64,000 nucleotides of DNA, taken from CAZKWG01 sp964615375. GTDB lineage: Bacteria; Myxococcota_A; UBA796; CAZKWG01. The stretch covers positions 62,001 through 126,000 of the forward strand of contig CAZTOW010000011.1 of the NCBI GenBank assembly GCA_964615375.1. Direction: 5' to 3'. The notes below the pieces were generated by a model. It was not told where the DNA came from and did not search any database. It saw only the letters and a program-made list of their open reading frames with translations. Each line of letters begins with the position of its first letter. Position 1 is the first letter of the stretch. Below, one piece after another: positions 16,401 to 24,449 of the stretch. Both the position numbers and the translations under genes were made by a program.

Positions 16401-17849
16401 GGCGCCCTCGGAGACCTGGATCGGCAGCCTCCGCGTCGCCGTGATCCGCTCGGTCCCCTCCAGGCGCCACCGCGTCTGCGCCTCGTCGAAGGTGATCGTG
16501 CGCAGCTCCAGCGTCCCTTCGCCGAGGGCGAGCCGACCAAGCAGGATGTTCGGCCCGTCGGTCCCCACACAGCTCGCCCCGGAGCTGCGCTCCCTGGTCT
16601 CGACACCTCCCCCATGCAGGACGAGGTCAGCGCGCTGATCGAGGAGCGCCGCGACGCGCTCACGCTCGCGCGGGTGAAGCTGGTCGGGGGCGTGATGCAT
16701 CAGGACCAGCCGCAGGTGCGCGCGCGGCATGGTCGCGAGCGCGGCCTCGATCTGGGGCAGCCCCAGGAGGCCGGGGCGCTCCTCTCCTGGGGAGCACGAC
16801 CACGCGCTGCACAGGCTGGCGACGCCTATCTCCAGCTCTCCCCAGCGCGCTTCGCGGGAGGACCAGAGACGCGCGGGGACGAAGGGGCCGGATCCTCCCG
16901 CCTGCGCGCCCACGACGAGCCCCCACCGCTCCAGCCGGGCGGCGTGGAAGGCCAGGTCCTCCGGGCACTGGAACAGCGAGGCGATGGTCTCGTCGAATGT
17001 GGCCGCGTCGCCTGCGTCCAATAGACGATAGATCGCGCGAGCGCTGGGTGTGGCTGGTCCCGAGCTCTCCTGATCCCCGGGGACCGCGAACACCCGCGCG
17101 GGCTCCAGCCCCGACGCCTCCTGAAGCGCGCTCAGGAAGCGCGCCGCTTCTCCCAGATCAGAGGGGTCGCCACTCCGGGAGAGGTCCCCCGCGACCAGCA
17201 GGAGTTGTGGGGTCGCGCCGGCCTCTTGGAGGAGCGCTGGGAGGTCTCTGACCAGCGCGTCGCGCGCCAGCTCAGCGTGCGCGGCGTCCTTCAGGCTGAG
17301 GCGCATCCCCGCGGTCAACAACAGGTCCAGCCTGGTGTCCGGGACGACGAGCGGCGCGAGCAGACTCTCCCCCAGGTCGACCAGGGGTCGCGCCAGGGAG
17401 CGGAGATCCGCCGCGCGCCTCGCGACGATCTCGGCGAGGGCGGGAGGCCCCGCGAGCGCCAGAACGACGGGCCCGGCCTCGGTGAGCATGTCGCGCGCGC
17501 GGTTCAGCTCCGTGAGCGCCGCTCGCCAGCCATCCTCGAGCGCGGCAGGGTCTCGCTCCTGTTCGGCGGGCAGCTCCAGCCAGAGGATTGGGATGGGGAA
17601 GGAGCCGAGGTGCGCGCGCGCGTGCGCGTGAACCCGAGGGAGGAGAGGGGAGGGGAGCGAAGGCTGGTCCCTTCCTGCTACCAGGGCCAGGACAGGGCCG
17701 CGCTCCGCCAGGCGCTCTCGACCCTCGCGGCGCGCTGCAGGATCTGACGATACAACCAGCCAGATGTCCTTCTTGTGTGCGCGAGCCTGATACCCGGCGA
17801 GCCGATCCCACGCCTCCCCGCCGGGTCCACTCAACGCGCCTCGCGTCAA
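13464..17849 (-). CDS. NACHT/STAND NTPase with degenerate metallophosphatase-like domain
   Basis: 1461 residues. Residues about 1-165 form an alpha/beta region of unknown type. Residues about 175-470 look like a calcineurin-type metallophosphatase that has lost key motifs: the expected SDLH reads TAGMR, GNHD reads GDQE and GHxH is absent, although GDLSRSG (221-227) and HH (385-386) remain. A NACHT-like P-loop follows (GEPGAGKTT, 562-570; Walker B VLLVDGLDEVD, 636-646), then a long helical C-terminal half without obvious repeats. STAND proteins act as signal-triggered switches in defence and regulation. The start is TTG 17849, overlapping the previous stop as TTGA, with GGGGGAG just upstream. 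Codons for residues about 916-1316 are visibly poorer in GC than the rest, suggesting a different origin. Confidence 0.82.
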   Translation of the reverse strand: MTRGALSGPGGEAWDRLAGYQARAHKKDIWLVVSSDPAARREGRERLAERGPVLALVAGRDQPSLPSPLLPRVHAHARAHLGSFPIPILWLELPAEQERDPAALEDGWRAALTELNRARDMLTEAGPVVLALAGPPALAEIVARRAADLRSLARPLVDLGESLLAPLVVPDTRLDLLLTAGMRLSLKDAAHAELARDALVRDLPALLQEAGATPQLLLVAGDLSRSGDPSDLGEAARFLSALQEASGLEPARVFAVPGDQESSGPATPSARAIYRLLDAGDAATFDETIASLFQCPEDLAFHAARLERWGLVVGAQAGGSGPFVPARLWSSREARWGELEIGVASLCSAWSCSPGEERPGLLGLPQIEAALATMPRAHLRLVLMHHAPDQLHPRERERVAALLDQRADLVLHGGGVETRERSSGASCVGTDGPNILLGRLALGEGTLELRTITFDEAQTRWRLEGTERITATRRLPIQVSEGARGSTLVPREGLEARATIARRCGFLRLPWLTRPAPLHALYVPTPLTPVDENGSPIGSELLLEDLLARLRGPSPARLVVLGEPGAGKTTLVYALALALADDETAPLPLVAPLRSWLSDEGCAGDLLKMAWRELESAGAPLPLPELEERCRDGRAVLLVDGLDEVDSADSRHSPMDAVAVFARSFPRCPLLATGRAAGHDPKPWKGLDLDVEHLRLGGFDDDALERFVHNWYELVEPDDPSRRAERRADLLAALFRAPAARALATTPLLATLIAAVHGVRATLPARRAQLYEEVLRLMLEDWPTRTRRRSFPPLSPAQQRGLLERLAAALVEGAKHGVGVELEREALLERVRSLLREGELAGRSDREVDAVAQGWLEHMVEVVGLLTEPKRGRVAFLHRGLLEYLAARGILRRERGRGGDRAVAEYVGEKEVFVEAPEVWKLLVGSEVTDSALMKEIAEKILRPYPLGGPKALRAPLVLTLEFLALEPSLSGLTLRELLNGLVYDLHRVTPVLAIGYSPIPGLAKAITAAIEKNSRYQRTLLNWWRETLSGLPRPALPGLVLGTELEHSLPGIEVRPDRQLVWLEIAEMGGSPGEPSMPDLSDTPHPGPSWRQHARAQVTEQDLHSRLTQKPADHLIFYTCGLLRERWKLGQACLTPAILRRALISVGEAIRRPELSERGHATTAHDHQGFSKSPDGLQLELIRQGTCYPLNLPSPISQLRYQGAGWGAQGFSTIKLQLNRTLRLSIPSPYARQVQALLQEAQTSPEPLAQTLSPHLTTLLALPAHNLNLQTTLNSLPPEAHARGALPHEKGTFAAAVQNVCDEVSLTRLAALLLNHQLSDLAAAHHLTASIPDPDQRQDALAMQIALRLQNRFLQLFFPSYAALSDGSPEASALLLALGLNQVSTTGEWPWGEWWARAFADGPPDHWLPACIWHLCWAWGAPEDPAHEAAARACLERGEPPLLVEALRASWPLPCPASER

Positions 17850-19198
17850 ACGCTCCCCCTCTGCAGCCGCCCCAGGAGGAGCGGATGGACATCGTACCAG
17901 GGCTCTCCGTTCTGATAGGCCAGAACCAGATACTGGTCCATGACCGTGGTGAGCTCGCCCAGCTCCTCGCGGCCCAGCGTGTTCAGGCTCCCTTCGCCGG
18001 CCACCCGCTCGAGCAGGGCGCGGGTCTCACGGAAGAGGAACCCGCGGCCATTGGCCATGGTCCGAATGGCCTCGGTGACGGCGGCGCTGCCGACGGGGAG
18101 ACCATCACGCTGCGCGACGCCGATGACCTCGCGCGTCAGGTGCAGCAGGTCCCGCACGTGCCCGCCCGATGCGCTCGCCAGCGCGCGTGTGCAGGCCTCG
18201 ATCTCGTCCCCGAAGAGCTCGGCGAGGGGGACCCGGCGGGAGAGCACCTCGCGCAGCGCGGCGAGGCCCGGCTCGAAGGGAGCGCGCTCGGGGGGACGAC
18301 CATGAACCTTCACGCTGTAGAGCGCCCGCACGAAGCCGCCGAAACGATCCGCGACGCTGGGGTTCAGGAAGGCCGTGTAGGGAGGGACGGTGTAGATGAC
18401 GTGCGCTGACGGGAGGTTCAGCAGGTCGCTCTGATGAAAGAACAGGTCTGCGACCGCCTGATAGACGCCAGGGACGCGCTCCTGAGGGACGTAGTACTTC
18501 TCGAGCCCGTCTACCATGACGACGAGCTCGCCAGGGGCCTGGGCGGCGACGTCCCTCACGAGATCGTGCAGGAAGAGGCGAAGAAGATCGGGCTTGCTCG
18601 CGGTGGCCCGCGCGAGGCGCTCCTTGAAGTCGCGCCCCTCCCGGAGGAGTCCGCGCAGCTCGAGGGGGCCCATGGAGACGCCAAGATCGCTGAAGTTGAG
18701 CTCGCGCCGGAGCAGCTCCCGGATCCGCTCCCAGATGGAGCGGGTGGCCAGGGAGCGCGCTCCCCAGCTCTCTGTCGCGCCCTCGCCGATCCCGGCAGCC
18801 AGCACCAGCGCCATCTCCTCCGCTGTGAGCGCCTCGCTCATGTGATGGTAGAGCTCAGCGCGCACGGTGAGGATGGCGTAACGCTGCTCGGACTCCAACT
18901 GTGCCCGGACCCGGGTCAACTCCGTGGTCTTCCCAGCGCCGCGAAAGCCGGTAAACAGCTGCGCGCTTCGACGCCTGTCGGGGCTGGACTCCTCGGAGCG
19001 TCGAAGGATGAGCGAGGCCAGCGCTCGGGCCGCCGATGGGCCGCGCAGGTACGTCTGCTGGTTGTTTCCGGGGCTACGCCAGGGGTCGAGCGGGACATAC
19101 CAGGGACTCGCGTCTGGGCTCTCACCCGAGGGGGGCGCGTCGGGATCGCAGCGCGATTCCCACAACGCCAGCCTCGCCAGGGTCTCGCGGGGCGTCAT
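17846..19198 (-). CDS. AAA-like ATPase paired with the STAND gene
   Basis: 450 residues. Walker A is GFRGAGKTTEL (84-94), after a short N-terminal segment carrying PWYVPLDPWR. Walker B is VVMVDGLEK (226-234). The C-terminal part is helical and ends in NGEPWYDVHPLL, the kind of winged-helix end I associate with ATPases that accompany STAND/conflict-type genes in multicellular bacteria. The ATG (19198) overlaps the stop of the FAD-subunit gene as ATGA, and its own TGA overlaps the TTG of the NACHT gene. It is therefore translationally coupled on both sides. The likely role is a regulatory or assembly ATPase for the NACHT protein; that is inference. An in-frame extension further upstream is not used because it runs through the FAD-subunit gene. 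Confidence 0.8.
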   Translation of the reverse strand: MTPRETLARLALWESRCDPDAPPSGESPDASPWYVPLDPWRSPGNNQQTYLRGPSAARALASLILRRSEESSPDRRRSAQLFTGFRGAGKTTELTRVRAQLESEQRYAILTVRAELYHHMSEALTAEEMALVLAAGIGEGATESWGARSLATRSIWERIRELLRRELNFSDLGVSMGPLELRGLLREGRDFKERLARATASKPDLLRLFLHDLVRDVAAQAPGELVVMVDGLEKYYVPQERVPGVYQAVADLFFHQSDLLNLPSAHVIYTVPPYTAFLNPSVADRFGGFVRALYSVKVHGRPPERAPFEPGLAALREVLSRRVPLAELFGDEIEACTRALASASGGHVRDLLHLTREVIGVAQRDGLPVGSAAVTEAIRTMANGRGFLFRETRALLERVAGEGSLNTLGREELGELTTVMDQYLVLAYQNGEPWYDVHPLLLGRLQRGSV

Positions 19199-20190
19199 CG
19201 ACGGAGCTCCGGGGAAGCGAGGCCCTCGAGCCCTCGCCGCACATAGACCGCCGCCATCTCCCGCCGCCAGACCGCGTCGCCCTGCACCGAGCCCTGGGGG
19301 CGGGTCTGCTGGTGGACCAGGCCGGCGATGGCCTGGATGGCGTCCGCGTCCAGCGGGCGGCCCAGGAAGGCGTCCAGGCCGCGCACGGGCCGGGGGGCGG
19401 GGTTGGCCGCGCCGATGACGATCTCCAGGGCGGCCAGGGCCTCGCCCTCCAGGCGTCCGGCGATGGCCACGCCCAGCAGCGGGAAGTCGATGCTCCCGCG
19501 GGTCCGCAGCTTCTGGTAGGAGCCGAAGGCGCCCGCGCGAGGGAGCGGGACGAGGACGTGGGTGAGCAGCTCTCCCGGCTCCAGCTTCAGGTGGTCCTTT
19601 CCGTCGAAGCGGAAGAGCTCGCGCAGGGAGAGCTCGCGGCCGCCCTGGGGGCCGAGCAGTCGGATACGGGCGTTCAAGGTCAGCAGCACGGGCACGGTGT
19701 CGCTGGACTGGGTGGCCACGCAGGTCTTGGGGCCCCCGATGACGTGGCACCAGTCGCCCTCGGCCTTCAGGCAGTAGCCGAGGCTCTTCCGCCAGAACGC
19801 GGTCTGGTTGTAGAAGAGGCAGCGGGTGTCCAGCAGCACGTTGCCGCCGATGGTGCCCATGTTGCGGATCTGCGGCCCGGCGACGAGGCCGGCGGCCGTG
19901 GCCAGGGCGGGCAGCCGGTCGAGGCGCGCCAGCCGCGCGAGCGAGGTCCCCGCGCCGATCTCCAGCGTGGCGCCCGAGGGGCTCCGGGCGTCCTCCACCT
20001 CCGCCCAGCCCCGCGCCAGCGCCCCCTGGATCCCGATGACGTGCCGGGGCGCCAGGATGCGGTGCTTCAGGTTGGGGAGCAGGTCGGTGCCGCCCGCCAC
20101 ATACACGCTCTCGGGGAGGCTGGCGTGCAGCTCGACCGCGTGCTCGGGCGAGCGGGCCGCGACCACCTCGAAGCCGTCCATCCTCAGCAT
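19195..20190 (-). CDS. FAD-binding subunit of a xanthine dehydrogenase-family enzyme, HcrB-like
   Basis: 331 residues of the CoxM/XdhB/HcrB FAD-binding family. FAD-contact motifs are VAGGTDLLPN (31-40) and the IRNMGTIGGN segment (109-118). Directly after it comes an insertion with Cys124, Cys140, Cys148 and Cys157. This spacing (16, 8, 9) is that of the extra 4Fe-4S-binding loop known from the beta subunit of 4-hydroxybenzoyl-CoA reductase and absent from ordinary xanthine dehydrogenases. The enzyme may thus pass low-potential electrons for a CoA-thioester reduction. The gene overlaps the fused large-subunit gene by seven bases and the ATPase gene by four. Confidence 0.9.
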   Translation of the reverse strand: MLRMDGFEVVAARSPEHAVELHASLPESVYVAGGTDLLPNLKHRILAPRHVIGIQGALARGWAEVEDARSPSGATLEIGAGTSLARLARLDRLPALATAAGLVAGPQIRNMGTIGGNVLLDTRCLFYNQTAFWRKSLGYCLKAEGDWCHVIGGPKTCVATQSSDTVPVLLTLNARIRLLGPQGGRELSLRELFRFDGKDHLKLEPGELLTHVLVPLPRAGAFGSYQKLRTRGSIDFPLLGVAIAGRLEGEALAALEIVIGAANPAPRPVRGLDAFLGRPLDADAIQAIAGLVHQQTRPQGSVQGDAVWRREMAAVYVRRGLEGLASPELRR

Positions 20191-22997
20191 GCGGCCTCCT
20201 TCTTCGCGCGCAGGGCGGCGAGCACGCGCTCGGGCGAGAACGGGATCTGCCGCAGCCGGACGCCCACGGCGTCGTGGATGGCGTTGGCGATGGCCGGGAT
20301 GATGGCGTGCAGCGGGCCCTCGCCGGCCTCCTTGGCGCCATAGGGGCCGCCGGGGTCGATGGTCTCCACGATCTTCGCCACGATCTCCGGCGTCTCCACC
20401 GCGGTGGGGATGCGGTAGTCCAGCAGGTTCGGCCCCGTGTGCAGGCCGCGCTCGTCGAAGAGGTGGGCCTCCATGATGGCCTCGGCCCAGCCCATGTAGA
20501 CCGAGCCCTCGATCTGCCCCTCCACCAGCACGGGGTTCAGCGCCCGCCCGCAGTCGTGGGCGACCCAGACCTTCTCCACCCGCACGATGCCGGTCTCCTC
20601 GTCCACCGTGACCTCGGCGACGTGGGCGGTGGTCGAGTAGGCCGGGCTCGCCCCGATGGTGCCGCCGCGGTACTCGCCGCCCAGCTTGCGCGTCCAGTAG
20701 CCGCCGTGGTCCACCAGCGTGCCCGTGGCGGCCTCGGCGAGCTGCAGCGCGGCCACGATGGGGAGCTGTCGGGAAGGATCATGTAGATCATACACGAAGC
20801 CCAGGGCGACCCCCACCTGATCGGAGGGGAGCTTCCAGCTCGCTGCCACCGCGTCCACCACGCGACGACGCAGCTTGCGGGCCGCCTCCTGGGCGGCGAT
20901 GCCCACCATGTAGGTGCCGCGGCTGGAGTAGGCGCCCAGGTCCACCGGGGTCAGGTCCGTGTCGTGGGAGACCACGAAGACGTCCTCGGGCGGGACGCCC
21001 ACCTCCTCGCTCACGATGGTCGCCAGCACGGCGTCGGAGCCCTGCCCGATCTCCGAGGCCCCGCAGGTCACGGTCACGCGACCGGATCGGTCAGCCCGGA
21101 TCGCCACCCCGCTCTGGGGCATCTCGTTCGGGTAGATGGGGTAGGCGGTTCCCGAGATGTACATGCTGCAGGCCACGCCCAGCCCGCGGCCTCGACCGAG
21201 CTTACCCCGGCGCTCTCGCCAGCCGGAGAGGGACTCCACGATGTCCAGGCACTCGGCCAGACCCGTGGAGGGGACGAGCTGCCCGTTGACCGTGCGCTCT
21301 CCGCTCTTCATGGCGTTGCGCCGCCGGATCTCGATGGGGTCCATCCCGATCTGTTCGGCGGCCTCGTCCAGCGCGCACTCGAACGCGAAGCGGGGCTGAA
21401 CCGAGCCGTGCCCGCGCTTGGGGCCGCAGCAGGGCTTGTTCGTGTAGACCCGGCGCGCCCGGAAGTGGTAGGTCTGAAAGGCCACCGGGCCGGTCAGCAG
21501 CTGGCCGGCGTAGTAGCTGGTGACCAGCCCGAAGCTGTGGTAGGCGCCGCCGTCGATGACGATGTCGCTGTCCACCGCGGCGATCTGGCCGTCCGCGGTC
21601 ACCCCCACCTTGAAGCGCATGTCCATGGGGTGGCGCCCGCGGTGGCTGTAGAAGACCTCCTCGCGGGTGTAGAGGATCTTGACGGGGCGCCCGGCCTTCT
21701 TCGCCAGGGCCGCCACGCAGAACTCGAGGTCGAAGGGCTCGGACTTGCCGCCGAAGGCCCCGCCCACCGCCGGCTGGATGACCCGGATCCGGCTCTGCGG
21801 GATCTGGAGGACCTTCGCCAGCTCGCGGTGGAGGTAGTGCGGGACCTGGGTGGAGCTCCACACGGTGAGCTGGCCGTCCGGGCTCCAGGCGCCGATCGCG
21901 CAGTGGGGCTCGATGGGGGCGTGGGTGGAGCCCTCGTAGCGCCAGGTGCCCTCGACCACCGCGGCGCTCGCGGCGAAGCCGGCCTCCACCTCTCCGAAGC
22001 CGAGATCGACCTCCTTGCAGAGGTTGTCCGTGCGCGGCCGGTCCTTCCAGTCCACCTCGTGGACGAGCGGGGCGCCCTCCTGGAGCGCGGCCAGCGGGTC
22101 GAAGACCGGGGGCAGCACCTCGTAGTCCACCTCGATGAGGTCGCAGGCGCGGATCGCGGTCTCCTCGTCCACCGCGGCCACCGCCGCCACGCCGTCGCCC
22201 ACGTAGCGGGCCTTGTCGCTGGCCAGCGCGCGCTCGTCGGGGGTCCAGGGGATGATGCCGTAGCGGGTGGGGAGCTCGGCGCCGATGAGCACGGCGTAGA
22301 CGCCGGGGAGGGCCTCGGCCTTGGACGTGTCGATGCGCCGGATCCGGGCATGCGGGAAGGGGCTGCGCAGGATGCGGCCGTGGGCCATGCGCGGGAGCTG
22401 GATGTCGTCGGCGAAGATCTCGGCGCCCACGGCCTTGCGGATGCTGTCGGCCTTGCGGGCGCGCGCCCCGATGAGGTTGAAGCCGTCTGCGGGCGGGCCG
22501 TAGCGCATGGGGACGCGCCAGTCGGGGTCCTCTGAGGCTAGATTATCTAGATTTCTGGAGGCCAGCTTCACCGCGTCGAAGATCTTGGTGTAGCCCGTGC
22601 ACCGGCACAGGTTCCCGCCCAGGCTCTCGCGGATCTCGGCGTCCGACGGGCAGGGCTGGCGCTCCAGGAGGGCGTGGGCGCTGATGATCATCCCTGGCTG
22701 GCAGAAGCCGCACTGAAGCGCGCCGGCCACGTCGAAGGCCCGCGGCACCTTGAGCGGGATGGCCTCGATGGTCGTGATCTCGCGGCCCTGGCTGAGCTGG
22801 GCGAGCATGCAACAGGAGAGCGCTGGCTCTCCGTCCACGAGCACGGTGCAGGCCCCGCAGTCACCCTTGTCACAGCCCTGCTTGGTCCCGGTGAGCCCGA
22901 GCTTGTACCGGAGCACCTCGAGCAGGGTCCAGCCGGGCGGGGCCAGGGTCTCGATGTCTTCGCCGTTCACGCGCAGAACGAGCGGCACCTGCGGCAT
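20184..22997 (-). CDS. Fused 2Fe-2S plus molybdopterin subunit, 4-hydroxybenzoyl-CoA reductase-like
   Basis: 937 residues. The N-terminal 150 residues are the small iron-sulphur subunit: a plant-type 2Fe-2S set (CDKGDCGAC plus a later Cys) and the second cluster (CGFCQPGM, CRCTGYTK). After a short linker the molybdopterin-binding large subunit runs to the end, with the AVGGAFGGK and GQGSDAV cofactor loops and the catalytic-Glu loop EAGEGPL. The motifs and the partner subunit's four-Cys loop favour a 4-hydroxybenzoyl-CoA reductase-like enzyme over xanthine dehydrogenase. Small and large subunits are separate genes in the classic enzyme. I chose ATG 22997 for its GGAGG site; ATG 23021 is the longer option. 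No molybdenum-cofactor insertion gene is nearby. Confidence 0.9.
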   Translation of the reverse strand: MPQVPLVLRVNGEDIETLAPPGWTLLEVLRYKLGLTGTKQGCDKGDCGACTVLVDGEPALSCCMLAQLSQGREITTIEAIPLKVPRAFDVAGALQCGFCQPGMIISAHALLERQPCPSDAEIRESLGGNLCRCTGYTKIFDAVKLASRNLDNLASEDPDWRVPMRYGPPADGFNLIGARARKADSIRKAVGAEIFADDIQLPRMAHGRILRSPFPHARIRRIDTSKAEALPGVYAVLIGAELPTRYGIIPWTPDERALASDKARYVGDGVAAVAAVDEETAIRACDLIEVDYEVLPPVFDPLAALQEGAPLVHEVDWKDRPRTDNLCKEVDLGFGEVEAGFAASAAVVEGTWRYEGSTHAPIEPHCAIGAWSPDGQLTVWSSTQVPHYLHRELAKVLQIPQSRIRVIQPAVGGAFGGKSEPFDLEFCVAALAKKAGRPVKILYTREEVFYSHRGRHPMDMRFKVGVTADGQIAAVDSDIVIDGGAYHSFGLVTSYYAGQLLTGPVAFQTYHFRARRVYTNKPCCGPKRGHGSVQPRFAFECALDEAAEQIGMDPIEIRRRNAMKSGERTVNGQLVPSTGLAECLDIVESLSGWRERRGKLGRGRGLGVACSMYISGTAYPIYPNEMPQSGVAIRADRSGRVTVTCGASEIGQGSDAVLATIVSEEVGVPPEDVFVVSHDTDLTPVDLGAYSSRGTYMVGIAAQEAARKLRRRVVDAVAASWKLPSDQVGVALGFVYDLHDPSRQLPIVAALQLAEAATGTLVDHGGYWTRKLGGEYRGGTIGASPAYSTTAHVAEVTVDEETGIVRVEKVWVAHDCGRALNPVLVEGQIEGSVYMGWAEAIMEAHLFDERGLHTGPNLLDYRIPTAVETPEIVAKIVETIDPGGPYGAKEAGEGPLHAIIPAIANAIHDAVGVRLRQIPFSPERVLAALRAKKEAAC
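22538..22550. repeat. AT-rich palindrome at the domain junction of the fused Fe-S/molybdopterin gene
   Basis: CTAGAT-T-ATCTAG, a perfect 6-1-6 inverted repeat inside otherwise GC-rich coding sequence. It encodes part of the linker between the iron-sulphur domain and the molybdopterin domain, at about residue 151. The position and composition could mark the point where two genes became joined, or could be a chance codon run. Confidence 0.5.
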
Positions 22998-23030
22998 GCG
23001 CTTCCTCCGTGGGCCCCGCATAACACCGGC

Positions 23031-24428
23031 TCAGGCCCGCGTGTCCTCCGTCGGCGACTCGGAGGTGCCGTCGTCTTCGTCGCCGTGGGGCTCGATCATC
23101 TCGGCGAGGTAGAGCGGCCAGGACCTCAGGCGATAGCGGAGCGCCGCGCCGTCCAGCTTCACCTCGTGCTCTTCGTCGAGCTGGCCGCTCGCCCAGAGGC
23201 GCAGGCCCTCCCGCTGCCCGGAGCGCTGGAGGTAGCGGTGCAGCGAGCGCAGGGTGCCCTGTCTGCCGCTCTTGACCTCCACCGGCAGGGGGCCGGTGGG
23301 GAGGTTGAGGAGGAGGTCGAGCTCGGCCTCGGCCCCGCCCTCGGCCACCCAGAAGCGGAGGGCCGGATCGTGCCGCAGGCGCTGCGCGACGATCTGCTGC
23401 GCCACGAAGATCTCGGCGACGCGACCGTCGCGGAGCTCGTCGAGGGAGGCGCTCCTCAGCTCCTGGTAGGGCAGATCCATCCCCGCGAGCGCCAACCCCA
23501 CATCCAGCGGGAGGAGCTTGGGGGCGACCTTGGGGCGCGGGAAGTGGGGAGGCCGCAGGTCGCAGGTAGGCTCCGCCAGGCGCACGATCATCGCGCGACC
23601 AAGGAGATCGAGCGCCGAGCGGGCGGACTCCGCGCGCACGCCAGGGCAGAGGCGCTCGTACTTGAAGCGGAGGCCGACGTGGTCGGGGAGCGCGAGGAAG
23701 ACCGACTGCAGGTCCTCGAGCCCAGGACCCGCGCCGTACTTGCTCAGATCGTCCTCGAAGGCGAGCTGGATGTCGTTCTGCACCTCGCGCACGGCGGCCG
23801 GCGATCGGTCCTCGGCCCAGCGAGACACGGCCTCGGGCATCCCCCCCACCCAGAGGTAGTCGTGAAGGGCGCGCATGCCGAGCTCGTGCAGGCCGCCGGT
23901 CGCCCCAGTCCCTTCCCGCGCGCATCGCTCCAGCCGGCGCGCCAGCTCAGCCTGGTGGGTGGCCTCCAGGAACTCGAAGAAGGACATGGGGTGCAGGTGA
24001 CGGAAGTTCACCCGGCCGACCGGGAAGGAGAAGTCGGTCCGGGCCAGCCGGACCTCCAGCAGCGAGCCCGCCGCCGCCACCGCGATCTCCGGCATCTCCT
24101 CGTAGAAGTAGCGGAGCATGTGGACGGCCTTGGGGCTGGCCTGGATCTCGTCGAGGAAGAGGAGCGTGCGCGGTGGCGCTCGGGAGAGCCCCTGGCGGGT
24201 GAGCAGGGTCGTGATGAGCTCCTGGGGGGAGTCGCAGAGCTCGAGGAGACGGCGGTCGCGCAGGTGCTCGAGGTTGAGCTCCTGGTAGAGATCGAAGGAT
24301 CGCCCGAGGTTGCGGATCGCGGCGGTCTTCCCGGTCTGGCGGGCCCCCCGGAGGATCAGCGGCTTGCGGCGGGGCGAGCGGGACCAGGCCTGGAGCTCAC
24401 GATCGATGTGGCGCGGGGAGTAGGGCAT
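23031..24428 (-). CDS. AAA ATPase with DUF4143 domain
   Basis: 465 residues. The N-terminal AAA_14-type ATPase has Walker A GARQTGKTA (28-36) and Walker B TLLFLDEIQ (88-96), followed by a sensor-like AAAGSLLEV stretch. The C-terminal half is a DUF4143 domain, a restriction-endonuclease-like fold, with the segment EAELDLLLNLPTGPLPVEVKSG whose Glu/Asp and VEVK residues match a nuclease-type core. Such genes are widespread, scattered and often horizontally moved; their function is not established. The upstream region is unusually AT-rich and carries two nested inverted repeats (24431-24499). The gene ends 33 bases before the start of the molybdenum enzyme gene on the same strand. Confidence 0.88.
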   Translation of the reverse strand: MPYSPRHIDRELQAWSRSPRRKPLILRGARQTGKTAAIRNLGRSFDLYQELNLEHLRDRRLLELCDSPQELITTLLTRQGLSRAPPRTLLFLDEIQASPKAVHMLRYFYEEMPEIAVAAAGSLLEVRLARTDFSFPVGRVNFRHLHPMSFFEFLEATHQAELARRLERCAREGTGATGGLHELGMRALHDYLWVGGMPEAVSRWAEDRSPAAVREVQNDIQLAFEDDLSKYGAGPGLEDLQSVFLALPDHVGLRFKYERLCPGVRAESARSALDLLGRAMIVRLAEPTCDLRPPHFPRPKVAPKLLPLDVGLALAGMDLPYQELRSASLDELRDGRVAEIFVAQQIVAQRLRHDPALRFWVAEGGAEAELDLLLNLPTGPLPVEVKSGRQGTLRSLHRYLQRSGQREGLRLWASGQLDEEHEVKLDGAALRYRLRSWPLYLAEMIEPHGDEDDGTSESPTEDTRA

Positions 24429-24430
24429 GA

Positions 24431-24449
24431 TGATCGCTTAACGCGATCA
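24431..24449. promoter_or_regulatory. Perfect inverted repeat just upstream of the DUF4143 ATPase gene
   Basis: TGATCGC at 24431-24437 and GCGATCA at 24443-24449 are exact reverse complements around the 5-base spacer TTAAC. The left arm starts three bases upstream of the ATPase ATG (24428), so a bound protein would block its ribosome site or promoter. No separate regulator gene lies next to it. Confidence 0.55.

Noticed and set aside
19199..20341. N-terminal extension of the 450-residue ATPase frame
   Set aside because: Arg/Pro/Gly-rich shadow running through the FAD-subunit gene; the ATGA overlap start at 19198 explains the real gene.
20184..22997. Plain xanthine dehydrogenase call
   Set aside because: The partner subunit has the four-cysteine 4Fe-4S loop absent from xanthine dehydrogenase, so the HcrA-like call fits better.
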